From CAVQBP01 sp963710745 (GTDB lineage Bacteria > Bacteroidota > Ignavibacteria > Ignavibacteriales > Ignavibacteriaceae), in contig CAVQBP010000024.1 of the NCBI GenBank assembly GCA_963710745.1, positions 930,001 to 994,000 on the forward strand: DNA of 64,000 nt. The letters run 5' to 3'. The notes below the pieces were generated by a model. The model was not told where the DNA came from. It searched no databases and worked only from the letters and a program-made list of their open reading frames with translations. This document shows, one piece after another, positions 44,234 to 52,495 of the stretch (its first letter is position 1; every line of letters starts with the position of its first letter). Made by a program: the position numbers and the translations under genes.

Positions 44234-47179
44234 ATGATTGGTAAAAGTGTTAATCAATATAAAATACTTGAGAAGATTGGCAGCGGCGGTATGGGCATCG
44301 TATACAAAGCTAAAGATATGAAACTGGACCGGTTTGTTGCTCTTAAATTCCTTACTCCTCACCTGAATCAGGGGGAAGAAGAAAAGAAGAGATTTATTCA
44401 TGAAGCTAAGGCAATCTCAGCCCTCGAACATCAAAATATTTGCAGCATCTTTGAAATAAATGAAACCGATGACGGTCAAATGTTTATAGTTATGGCTTAT
44501 TATAATGGGGAATCCCTTAAAGATCGAATAAAGCGCGGACCCCTGGCCATCAATGAAGCAATTGATATCTCAACAAAAATCGCAAGGGGTTTGGCAAAAG
44601 CCCATTCAAAAGGAATTATACACAGGGATATCAAGCCTGCTAATATTCTGCTGACGGAAGATAGTGAAATAAAAATAGTTGATTTTGGATTAGCTAAGCT
44701 GGCCGGAAAATCTATGCTTACTAAAGAAGGAACAACATTGGGGACAATCGCATACATGTCGCCCGAACAAACCCGCGGAACAGAGATTGACTCCAGAACC
44801 GATATATGGGCATTGGGAGTTGTAATCTATGAAATGCTCACAGGAACCCTGCCTTTTAAAGGGGATTACGATCAGGCAGTAATGTACTCCATTCTGAATG
44901 AAGAACCTCGACCTTTAGCTAAACTTAATCCTGAGGTGCCGCCCGAATTGCAAAATATAGTTGGAATTGCTTTACAAAAAAATCCTGTTTCTCGCTACTC
45001 GTCAGTAAACAATATACTGAAAGATATCACTGAATACCAGGATAGCTTGTCTGGAAAGGAAAGTACTTTTAATCTGCGATCTTTTCTTCGTCTGATACGT
45101 AAACCTTACATTGCAATTCCAGTGGCCGTAGTTATTATTCTAATTATTTTGGGTATTGAATGGTATCTCAATCGACAGTCGAAGATTAGATGGGCGAGAG
45201 AAGTTGCGCTCCCCAAAATTGAAAAGCTTGTTGATTATAGCTGGCGCGATTATACAGATGCATATAAACTGGAAGAAGCAGCCTTAAATTATATTCCTGA
45301 TAATCAGAAACTCATCAAATTAATTGCTGAAAGTTCGCGTGATATAAATATTGATACTGATCCTCCCGGCGCAAAGGTATATTTCAAACAATATAGTCAA
45401 CCTTCCGGCGAATGGAAATATCTGGGAACCACTCCCATCAAGAAGATCAGTATACCCATAAGTGTTTTCCGATGGAAGTTTATTAAGGATGGATATGATA
45501 CTGTCTTTGCAGCAGCTTCAAGCTGGAATGTTAAATTAAAGATGGGATCTCCTTTAGTACCTAACAATTTATTCAGAAAATTAGATAAGACGGGAAATGT
45601 CCCGCCGGGTATGGTAAGAGTACCCGGCATAAAAACAAGATTTGGCAAAATGGATGATTTTTTCATAGATAAATATGAAGTAACCAATAAGAAATACAAA
45701 GAATTTATTGACAAAGGGGGATACAAAAATAAAAGATATTGGAAAAATGAATTCATAAAAGATGGTAAAACTTTGAGGTGGGAAGAGGCAATGAAATTGT
45801 TTGTCGATCAAACCGGCAGACCCGGCCCATCAACTTGGCAGGCTGGTGATTACCCTTATGGTCAAATTGATTACCCGGTCTCTGGCATTAGCTGGTATGA
45901 GGCATCAGCTTATGCTGATTTTGCAGGAAAAGAATTACCTACAAATACTCATTGGGGGCTGGCAATGGGTGAAGCAACACCTTTAATCAGGATGCCCCAG
46001 TTCGGAGGATATGCCATTTTTGCTTCTTTCAGTAATTTCAGAGGAGATGGTGTTCTTCCTGTTGGAAAGCTTCAAGGAATTTCTCCTTATGGAGCCTTTG
46101 ATATGGCAGGAAATATAAGGGAATGGTGTTTGAACAAAACACCTAAAGGAAGATTACTAAGAGGAGGCGCGTGGAATGAACCTACTTATTTGTTTATTCA
46201 ACCTAGTCAAGAACCTCCATTAAACAGATCCGACAAAAACGGACTCAGGTGTGTCCTCTATACACATAGAGAGAAAATTCCGGAACAGATTTTTGGGATA
46301 ACAGAGTTTCGTGAAGATGAATATTATTCAAATCAAAAGCCTGTTTCAGATTATGTATTCAGAATTTACAAAGAACAATTTTCTTATGATAAAGCTGATT
46401 TGAATCCTACCTTAGAATCAAAAGATGAAAATTCTGATTACTGGATTCATGAAACGGTTTCATTCAATGCAGCTTACAATAATGAACGGATAATCGCTCA
46501 TTTGTTTCTTCCGAAAAATGCATCTCCTCCTTACCAGGCTGTTATATATTTTCCTGGAGGTTCAACAAGATTTTTAAATTCCAGTAAGAACATTGAAGAG
46601 TTGGATGAGTTCAGAAATTTTGTTTCATACATTATAAAAAACGGAAGAGCAGTTCTTTTTCCTATTTATAAAGGAACTTTCGAACGGCGCGAAAATGGGT
46701 TAGGACCCGAATTACTTCAACAAGGCAAACTGCACCAATTCTCGGAATACCGGGTTCAACTTGTAAAAGATTTTGAAAGATGTATTGATTACCTGGAAAC
46801 CCGCCGGGATATTGATACCAGCCGGATAGCCTATTATGGTATGAGCTGGGGCGGATTATATGGAGAGATCATTCCTGCTATCGATAATCGCCTTAAAGTA
46901 AGTGTTCTAATATCGGGTGGCATTGTACTACGCGGGCTGCCTGAAGTAAGTGCGATCAATTATATAACACGGGTAAAAATACCAACACTAATGTTGAACG
47001 GAAAATATGATATGCTATTACCTTATAATAAAGCAATAAAACCAATGTATGATCTTTTAGGCATACCTAAGGAAGACAAAAAATTAATACTATATGAAAC
47101 AGATCATATACCTCCCAAAAAGGAATTTATGAAAATGACTCTAGTATGGTTGGATAAATATCTCGGGACTGTAAAATAA
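44234..47179 (+). CDS. Ser/Thr kinase - PEGA - SUMF1-like - alpha/beta hydrolase fusion protein
   Basis: A 981-residue membrane protein with four functional parts. The cytoplasmic kinase (about 8-270) has the Gly loop GSGGMGIVYK, Lys38, the HRD loop (Asp132 in IIHRDIKPAN) and DFG (Asp150), so it looks active. A TM helix follows at about 291-312. A PEGA-like domain (INIDTDPPGAKVYF) lies near 345-420. A SUMF1/formylglycine-enzyme-like domain at about 435-690 contains FFIDKYEVTNKKYKEFI, YPVSGISWYEASAYADFAG, GAFDMAGNIREW and LLRGGAWN. It lacks the catalytic Cys pair, since NRSDKNGLRC has only one. The C-terminal hydrolase (about 720-980) carries the nucleophile in YYGMSWGG, Asp in NGKYDMLLPYN and His in ETDHIPP. 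Kinase inside and hydrolase outside would make a one-protein signal unit. Ligand and targets are unknown. Confidence 0.92.
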   Translation: MIGKSVNQYKILEKIGSGGMGIVYKAKDMKLDRFVALKFLTPHLNQGEEEKKRFIHEAKAISALEHQNICSIFEINETDDGQMFIVMAYYNGESLKDRIKRGPLAINEAIDISTKIARGLAKAHSKGIIHRDIKPANILLTEDSEIKIVDFGLAKLAGKSMLTKEGTTLGTIAYMSPEQTRGTEIDSRTDIWALGVVIYEMLTGTLPFKGDYDQAVMYSILNEEPRPLAKLNPEVPPELQNIVGIALQKNPVSRYSSVNNILKDITEYQDSLSGKESTFNLRSFLRLIRKPYIAIPVAVVIILIILGIEWYLNRQSKIRWAREVALPKIEKLVDYSWRDYTDAYKLEEAALNYIPDNQKLIKLIAESSRDINIDTDPPGAKVYFKQYSQPSGEWKYLGTTPIKKISIPISVFRWKFIKDGYDTVFAAASSWNVKLKMGSPLVPNNLFRKLDKTGNVPPGMVRVPGIKTRFGKMDDFFIDKYEVTNKKYKEFIDKGGYKNKRYWKNEFIKDGKTLRWEEAMKLFVDQTGRPGPSTWQAGDYPYGQIDYPVSGISWYEASAYADFAGKELPTNTHWGLAMGEATPLIRMPQFGGYAIFASFSNFRGDGVLPVGKLQGISPYGAFDMAGNIREWCLNKTPKGRLLRGGAWNEPTYLFIQPSQEPPLNRSDKNGLRCVLYTHREKIPEQIFGITEFREDEYYSNQKPVSDYVFRIYKEQFSYDKADLNPTLESKDENSDYWIHETVSFNAAYNNERIIAHLFLPKNASPPYQAVIYFPGGSTRFLNSSKNIEELDEFRNFVSYIIKNGRAVLFPIYKGTFERRENGLGPELLQQGKLHQFSEYRVQLVKDFERCIDYLETRRDIDTSRIAYYGMSWGGLYGEIIPAIDNRLKVSVLISGGIVLRGLPEVSAINYITRVKIPTLMLNGKYDMLLPYNKAIKPMYDLLGIPKEDKKLILYETDHIPPKKEFMKMTLVWLDKYLGTVK

Positions 47180-47224
47180 CTGTTTAATATAGCTTGAAGA
47201 TTAATTTTGAAATGAGAATAGAAT

Positions 47225-47250
47225 AAAAAAGCCAGTCGTAACCGGCTTTT
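47225..47250 (-). terminator. Intrinsic terminator between the kinase fusion and rpmE2
   Basis: The stem AAAAGCC/GGCTTTT, with inner GT/AC and a CGTA loop, lies 12 bases after the rpmE2 stop on the minus strand. Read on that strand it is followed by a run of six T. On the plus strand a shorter TTTT follows, so it may also serve the kinase gene. Confidence 0.8.
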
Positions 47251-47261
47251 GTAAGATTAAT

Positions 47262-47513
47262 TTATTTTTCTTTTTTTGCATATTTTCTTTTAAATTTCTC
47301 AACTCTACCGGCAGTATCAACTAATTTTTGTTTTCCGGTAAAGAACGGGTGTGATGCGCTTGAAATTTCAAGCTTTACAAGAGGATAAGTATTGCCATCT
47401 TCCCATTCAATCGTTTCATCAGTTTTAATTGTGGAACGTGTTAGAAAAGTAAAATCTGCAGATGCATCATGAAAGACAACCGGTCTATAGTTTGGGTGAA
47501 TACCTTTCTTCAT
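47262..47513 (-). CDS. rpmE2: 50S ribosomal protein L31, type B
   Basis: An 83-residue large-subunit ribosomal protein L31. It starts MKKGIHPNYRPVVFHDASAD and contains the typical HPFFTGKQKLVDTAGRVEKFKRKY. The Cys pairs of zinc-binding (type A) L31 are absent, so it is the zinc-independent type B form. This is the form many Bacteroidota use, and in some bacteria zinc limitation induces it. An intrinsic terminator follows. Confidence 0.96.
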   Translation of the reverse strand: MKKGIHPNYRPVVFHDASADFTFLTRSTIKTDETIEWEDGNTYPLVKLEISSASHPFFTGKQKLVDTAGRVEKFKRKYAKKEK

Positions 47514-47626
47514 TTTCCTTAACCTAATATAATTTCAAAATTTTGTGGCAACTAATATAAAAAAGGATTGATTTAATTACAATTCATGAAAAAATTCAAA
47601 TTATGGTTTATCATACTCCAGATCTT

Positions 47627-48271
47627 TCATTTCAACTTATTTTCCTTCATAAATTGCATAAGATTAGCTTTTAGTCTGCTTATTTCCATCCTCTCAGTTT
47701 TTGTCAGATTCACCTGCCTGAAATTCAAACCACTTTTATCAATTATATAATAATTAGATACACCGGGTGAAGAAACTGCCTCATAATTTTGAGAAGCATA
47801 AGAAGAGCCTGCCCTATCGGATTGAAAATCCTTTATATCATAATCATTTTTACCTTTTTCTTCATTTTTAGCTACTTCTTTCTTTTGTATTAAAGAACTG
47901 TAATCTTGATTAGAATCTATCATTTTCTGGAGCTCCATATCGACTTTTTTCTCTTCAGTGATTTGAGAAGCAGTTGTTATCATATCTTCCCGCAACCTGG
48001 GTTTGGTATTAAAAGGATTTTCAATCGTATTTGAACCGGGTTTTATTACAAATAAAATCAAAACGGCAACAATAGCCAGTGCAGCTGATGGAATAAATCG
48101 TTTGGGAGCAAAAAATCTCGAAAACCAGCTTTCTGTTTTTTCTTCCTTGTAATTACCGGCATTAATCCTTCTCATTAAGTCAGTTTCAAAATTATCCGGA
48201 GCTTTCAGATGATGAAGCCCTTTGAGAATTTTTATAACTCCCTCAAATTCCTGATCTTTTTCATCAATCAT
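47627..48271 (-). CDS. Putative anti-sigma factor with one TM helix
   Basis: A 214-residue protein encoded 13 bases downstream of an ECF sigma gene, in the position usual for its anti-sigma factor. The N-terminal cytoplasmic part has FEGVIKILKGLHHLKAPDNFETDLMRRI, which resembles the small helical domain of membrane anti-sigma factors. One TM helix (about 60-78, FIPSAALAIVAVLILFVI) and a low-complexity extracytoplasmic C-terminal region follow. There is no zinc-binding HxxxCxxC motif, so it is not a ZAS-type protein. Assignment rests mainly on gene order. Confidence 0.7.
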   Translation of the reverse strand: MIDEKDQEFEGVIKILKGLHHLKAPDNFETDLMRRINAGNYKEEKTESWFSRFFAPKRFIPSAALAIVAVLILFVIKPGSNTIENPFNTKPRLREDMITTASQITEEKKVDMELQKMIDSNQDYSSLIQKKEVAKNEEKGKNDYDIKDFQSDRAGSSYASQNYEAVSSPGVSNYYIIDKSGLNFRQVNLTKTERMEISRLKANLMQFMKENKLK

Positions 48272-48284
48272 TTTCCCACCTTTA

Positions 48285-48875
48285 TCACTCTTTGTAAATA
48301 TCCTTCAATAATTTTTGTAATTGTGCCCGCCCGCGGTTAATCCGGGATTTAACGGTACCCACAGGCAGATTAGTTATTTCCGATATTTCTTCATAAGATA
48401 AATCTTGAATATCTCTTAAAATTACAACTTCCCTATATGCCTTAGATACTTTTTCCAATGCATCCTGAATTATTTTCTCTTTTATCCCGCTGTCTGTAAT
48501 TCTTTCCGGGTCAAAACTCTCATCCGGAATTTCATAAGTTTCGTCTTTTTCATCACCATATGAGTCAATTGAAAATATTTTTCTTCTTTTTCTCCGCTGA
48601 TATTCTGTTCTTGCGAGATTTCCTGCGATAGTGTAAATCCAAGTTGAGAATTTGGCTATCGATGAATAAGAATCTTTATATCTATAAACCTTAATCATAG
48701 TTTCCTGAACAATATCAACACATGCTTCATAATCGCCCAGAAAACGGAACACGTAATTTATTAGAGGATTCTTATATCTCTGCACCAAAATTTCATATGC
48801 TTTTATGGTGCCGTTCCGCTGAAATTCCAGGATTAATTCTTCATCAGCTAATTCATTCAGAATTTTATCTGTCAA
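48285..48875 (-). CDS. RNA polymerase sigma factor, ECF type
   Basis: A 196-residue ECF sigma factor. Region 2 is at about 15-90 (YEILVQRYKNPLINYVFRFLGDYEACVDIVQETMIKVYRY, then FSTWIYTIAGNLARTEYQRRKRR). Region 4 is at about 135-190 (YREVVILRDIQDLSYEEISEITNLPVGTVKSRINRGRAQLQKLL). It is close to the SigW/RpoE-like group. It is followed by a likely anti-sigma gene 13 bases downstream. The regulon is not visible here. Confidence 0.95.
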   Translation of the reverse strand: MTDKILNELADEELILEFQRNGTIKAYEILVQRYKNPLINYVFRFLGDYEACVDIVQETMIKVYRYKDSYSSIAKFSTWIYTIAGNLARTEYQRRKRRKIFSIDSYGDEKDETYEIPDESFDPERITDSGIKEKIIQDALEKVSKAYREVVILRDIQDLSYEEISEITNLPVGTVKSRINRGRAQLQKLLKDIYKE

Positions 48876-49021
48876 CTTGGCCTTATACTTTAAGTTGAAA
48901 TGAATTGTTTCAATAATTAGACAATAAAATAATTAAAAATCATTTAATTTAGAAAATTTTTAAACTCCCGTTTATATAACAAAAATATGTCTATTATATT
49001 GTGCATTCTTTAACAGAGATT

Positions 49022-50036
49022 CTAATCCAAAATCTCAGCAAGCAACAAAGCAATAACCGATTTATAATCGGTGGATGTTGTTTTGATTAATAAATCAGCT
49101 TTAAGTAAAGCTTCGGATGCCCGGAAAAGATCCCGATCAGAATAAATCATTCTGGCATTTAAGTAATTTTTATAATAATAAGGATGTGTCCCTACAATTC
49201 CGGCTGCTGCATTTTCAGGGATTTTTTTTTCACGCAGTTCATTTATTCTTGAAAGCCCCGTAAAATACCTTGTTAACATATAAATGATAAAAGTCGGTTC
49301 TTTTCCCTGTTCTAGCAGTTTATAAGCAGTTTTTATTGCAAGTGCTTTGTTCTTTTTTCCTACAGCATTCTGCAAATCAAAAATATTATGTTCTTTCAAC
49401 TCGGTTGAAAGTGAGGTAATATCATTTATACTGATCTCTTTTTTTCCCCCGAGGAAAGTAAATATTTTTTCAAGCTGTGATTCAATTAAATTTCTGTCTT
49501 CACCAACAATATCAACAAGAGCCCCTGCATTTTCCTTACTTAAATATTTGCCGGCTTCTTCACAATAATTAATAATCCAATTTAAAAGATGGTCACCTTT
49601 TAACTCCTTTGCGGAAAAAATAAGACTCTTCTGAATAAGACTGGGAAAAGGTTCACTTTTAAAGCCTGTAATAGAACTGTTATGGATCAATACCAAAACA
49701 GTAAATTCCGGGGGAGATTTTAAATATGTTGATAAATTATTTTTGTCTTTTACTTTTTCAAATTCCTTAAATACAATAAGCTTCTTTTCGGAACCGAATG
49801 GAAATGCGGAAGCAAAATCCAAAACTTCAGACAAAGTCTTGTTTTCACCGTAAAAAGTTTCTTTATCAAAATCTGAAGAGATAAAAGGTTCGACGGCTCT
49901 TTCTACTGCTTTTAAACCGATATTAATCGAAAAACTGTCTTCCCCGAAAAAGTAATAAACAGGGAGCAGATTATTTTTATTAAATTTTTTTTGAAATTTC
50001 CAGGATCGTAGGAATACCAATTCTGTTTTTAGCCAT
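49022..50036 (-). CDS. holA: DNA polymerase III subunit delta, with a frameshift near the start
   Basis: Clamp-loader delta subunit, about 338 residues in the repaired frame. The main frame (to 50020, TTG start) reads LLPVYYFFGEDSFSINIGLKAVE and goes on with typical delta blocks (DFASAFPFGSEKKLIVFKEFE, DRNLIESQLEKIFTFLGG, TRYFTGLSRINELREKK). A better start is ATG at 50034-50036, preceded by AAGGGAA. It gives MAKNRIGIPTILEISKK and then needs one base removed from the A8 run at 49985-49992 to join FNKNNLLPVYYFFGED, the usual family N-terminus. The gene is normally essential. Alternatives are a sequencing indel, polymerase slippage on A8, or genuine use of the TTG. The ATG overlaps the end of metS by 8 bases, which suggests coupling. 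Confidence 0.88.
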
Positions 50037-50145
50037 TTTTCCCTTTTAATTTTTCATATTTAACAGCTTTAATTAAAAAAAAAGATAATCCTCCCCAGAC
50101 AATTCCTAAAACCACAAGCAAAGTTATAATTGATAGAATATTCAT
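50029..50145 (-). CDS. metS: MetS family NSS transporter small subunit
   Basis: A 38-residue membrane peptide (MNILSIITLLVVLGIVWGG, then SFFLIKAVKYEKLKGKNG). It matches the small MetS-type partners of sodium-dependent NSS transporters: one TM helix, a GxxWGG motif and a basic cytoplasmic tail. It lies 138 bases downstream of the NSS transporter gene on the same strand, and its stop overlaps the holA start by 8 bases. In Corynebacterium MetP needs MetS for methionine/alanine uptake. Small size is probably why it would be missed. There is no Shine-Dalgarno before the ATG. Confidence 0.75.
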   Translation of the reverse strand: MNILSIITLLVVLGIVWGGLSFFLIKAVKYEKLKGKNG

Positions 50146-50162
50146 ATTTAAAAGTCAAAAAT

Positions 50163-50279
50163 AAAAAGTCAAAAGTCAAAATTAACTATTAAATCAAACA
50201 AATTTTATCCAATTAGTTTCTTTTGTTATAAATTATTCAGGTAAAGAAGTCTGAAAAGGATTTTTGACTTTTGACTTTT
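50163..50279. repeat. Inverted repeat around TTTTGAC units between the NSS gene and metS
   Basis: AAAAGTCAAAAGTCAAAA occupies 50164-50181, and the reverse-complement TTTTGACTTTTGACTTTT lies at 50262-50279, separated by about 80 bases. Further GTCAAAA copies sit just left of 50163. The pair could fold into a long stem and separates the two transporter subunit genes. It looks like a small non-coding repeat element or a decayed MITE. Confidence 0.65.
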
Positions 50280-50283
50280 GGCC

Positions 50284-51744
50284 TTATTTAAAAATCTGCC
50301 TTGCCATTAATTTATTTAAAAGAATAAAAGTAATGAGCACAATTCCCCACTGGAAAATAATTGTTCCGGCATTTAAAATGTGAAACGGATTCCACCATTC
50401 CGGATCCCAGGAAACAGATGAGATTAACCACCATGAGATTAAAATGACAACCTCAAAGGGAATTAGAATTCCTATAATAACATTATACCATTTCCCGATT
50501 TTAATATCGCTGCCGTAACCATTTATAATTTCTGTCCTGAATTTATCTACTCCGAACTTTATAATAGAAAAAGAAATAAATGCACCGCTTAAAATTAGAC
50601 CTACACCCCAGACCCAATCCTGGTTTGTAAAAAAATCCAGGCTTAAAGCAGATGGAATTCCCAGAACAAATGATGTTATACCGACAATAAAAATTCCGCG
50701 TCTTCGCTTAATACCAAAATCGATTAATGTTCTGGTAGCTAATTCTACCATAGAGATTAATGAAGTTAGGGCGGCAAAAAATAAAGCAATAAAAAAAATT
50801 GAAGCGAAAAAAATATTAATAAATCTGAATACAGATATTTTAGAAAAAAGAAGAGGAAGGTAAATAAAAGTTAATCCTGTATTTGCCGGTCCTGACTGTG
50901 AAACCTGAGTTATTGCATCATTAGAGCTTAAAGCAAAAACAGTTGAGAAAATAATTATCCCGGCAATTAATGAAACAGAATTATTTCCAAAACCGATTAG
51001 CGCTGCATTTAAAGAGATATCTTCTTTCTGTCTCACATATACAGCATAAGTTAAAATTAATCCCCAGCCGGCTCCCGTATCCCAGGCATTTTGGGTCAAT
51101 GCATTAAGCCATATTTTATAGTCTAAAATTTTGTTTAAGTCGGGAGTAAAAAAATATTTAATCCCTTCTAAAGAGTTTGGCAAGGTTACAGCCCGGACAA
51201 ACAGGATTAACAATATAATTAATAAAGATGGAACAAGAAATTTAGTTACCTTTTCGATTCCCTTTGTGATTCCTCTGTATACAATAAAAGAAACTATTAC
51301 CATGGATATAAAATGATATATAAGAGGCTGGTATCCTGAAGAAAAATTTTTCCAGAAGGCAATGTGATCGGCTGTATTAAAGATATCGCCTGTAACTGAT
51401 GAAATAAAATATTTTAAGCACCACCCGGTTACAACAGAATAGTAGAACATAATTGCCGTTGAAACAAAAACAATAAATGCGCCCATCCAGGCAAAGTTTT
51501 TTCCGGCAGTTTTAGAGATAGCTCCCACAGGTCCAAAACGGGTTGATTTACCGATTGCGAATTCAGCAATTATTAATGGTACCGACCAGATAATAAGAAA
51601 AATAACCCACGGTATAAGAAACGATCCCCCGCCATTTTGAGCTACAACCCGTGAAAACCGCCAAATGTTTCCAGTCCCTACAGCAATTCCAATTGTAGCA
51701 ATAATTAAAGCCCAGCGTGAAGAGAAATACTCTTCTTGTTTCAT
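50284..51744 (-). CDS. Sodium-dependent NSS-family transporter
   Basis: A 486-residue neurotransmitter:sodium symporter (SNF) family carrier with about 12 TM helices. Family marks are the start SSRWALIIATIGIAVGTGNIWRFSRVVAQNGGGSF (Na+ and substrate site in TM1), the unwound TM6-like region NAWDTGAGWGLILTYA, and GNNSVSLIAG in TM7. Bacterial members such as MetP and LeuT import amino acids with sodium. The neighbouring metS-like gene suggests a MetP-type (Met/Ala/branched) system; the substrate is not proved. Confidence 0.94.
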   Translation of the reverse strand: MKQEEYFSSRWALIIATIGIAVGTGNIWRFSRVVAQNGGGSFLIPWVIFLIIWSVPLIIAEFAIGKSTRFGPVGAISKTAGKNFAWMGAFIVFVSTAIMFYYSVVTGWCLKYFISSVTGDIFNTADHIAFWKNFSSGYQPLIYHFISMVIVSFIVYRGITKGIEKVTKFLVPSLLIILLILFVRAVTLPNSLEGIKYFFTPDLNKILDYKIWLNALTQNAWDTGAGWGLILTYAVYVRQKEDISLNAALIGFGNNSVSLIAGIIIFSTVFALSSNDAITQVSQSGPANTGLTFIYLPLLFSKISVFRFINIFFASIFFIALFFAALTSLISMVELATRTLIDFGIKRRRGIFIVGITSFVLGIPSALSLDFFTNQDWVWGVGLILSGAFISFSIIKFGVDKFRTEIINGYGSDIKIGKWYNVIIGILIPFEVVILISWWLISSVSWDPEWWNPFHILNAGTIIFQWGIVLITFILLNKLMARQIFK

Positions 51745-51780
51745 ACAGTAATTTTTTCTCTTATGTAATTATTTCTTTTC

Positions 51781-51794
51781 TGTACATCCGTACA
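51781..51794. other. Small stem-loop
   Basis: TGTAC and GTACA pair around an ATCC loop; a short chance-sized hairpin between the cyclophilin and NSS genes. Confidence 0.3.
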
Positions 51795-51808
51795 CTAATT
51801 TGTAATTG

Positions 51809-51832
51809 CCTCTTGTAAAAAAGAGGATTTTT
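51809..51832 (+). terminator. Hairpin with plus-strand T-run between cyclophilin and NSS genes
   Basis: CCTCTT/AAGAGG with a GTAAAA loop, followed by ATTTTTT on the plus strand. The flanking genes are on the minus strand, where the run lies on the wrong side of the stem. It may therefore stop antisense readthrough or be incidental. Confidence 0.45.
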
Positions 51833-51863
51833 TATAATTGTTTTGATATGCTAAAAAAATAGT

Positions 51864-52487
51864 TTAAGAACCGGGATTATTATCTCTCAAAACTTTTTTT
51901 TCAATTATAACTTCTTTCATAACAACATCTTTAACGGGACGGTCATATGGTTTTGTAGTTTCCACTTTACTTATACTGTTCACTACATCCATACCGCCAA
52001 CCACTTTGCCGAATATCGTATGATGACCGTTTAACCAAGGAGTTGGAACAGTGGTAATAAAGAACTGGCTCCCGTTTGTATTCGGACCGGCATTAGCCAT
52101 CGCCAGGCAACCCGGTTCATCAAATGTCAGTGAAGAATCTATTTCATCTTCAAATTTGCCTCCCCATAAGCTTTCGCCGCCGCGGCCTGTTCCCGTAGGA
52201 TCACCGCCTTGAATCATAAAATTATCAATTATCCGGTGGAAAATTACACCATTATAATATCCTTTTTCTGCAAGCCCGGTAAAGTTTTCAACAGTTTTGG
52301 GAGTTTTATCTGCAAAAAGCTCCAGCTCAATATTTCCCATATTGGTTTTAATTACTGCTACTAAAGTTGAATCATGTTTTGTGTTGTCTGTCATTTTTTT
52401 ACTTTCTTTATTTGTATCATCTGAATTAGTATACCCGCAGCCGATTATAAAGAGCATTAAAACCGCAAAAGAAAAGTACCTTTTCAT
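51864..52487 (-). CDS. Cyclophilin-type peptidyl-prolyl isomerase, lipoprotein
   Basis: A 207-residue lipoprotein: signal and lipobox FIIGC (Cys17), then a linker and a cyclophilin domain. Domain marks are VIFHRIIDNFMIQGGDPTGTGRGG (the catalytic Arg and peptide-binding site), ANAGPNTNGSQFFITT and WLNGHHTIFGKVVGGMDVV. It would assist folding of exported proteins in the periplasm. It starts 8 bases after the uppP stop. Confidence 0.95.
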   Translation of the reverse strand: MKRYFSFAVLMLFIIGCGYTNSDDTNKESKKMTDNTKHDSTLVAVIKTNMGNIELELFADKTPKTVENFTGLAEKGYYNGVIFHRIIDNFMIQGGDPTGTGRGGESLWGGKFEDEIDSSLTFDEPGCLAMANAGPNTNGSQFFITTVPTPWLNGHHTIFGKVVGGMDVVNSISKVETTKPYDRPVKDVVMKEVIIEKKVLRDNNPGS

Positions 52488-52495
52488 TATTACTC

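Noticed and set aside
44234..47179. Considered a sulfatase-activating system because of the SUMF1 domain.
   Set aside because: The catalytic Cys pair is missing and no sulfatase gene is in the window.
50164..50279. Considered a CRISPR-like array because of GTCAAAA repeats.
   Set aside because: The copies are short, inverted and without spacers of regular length; no cas gene is nearby.
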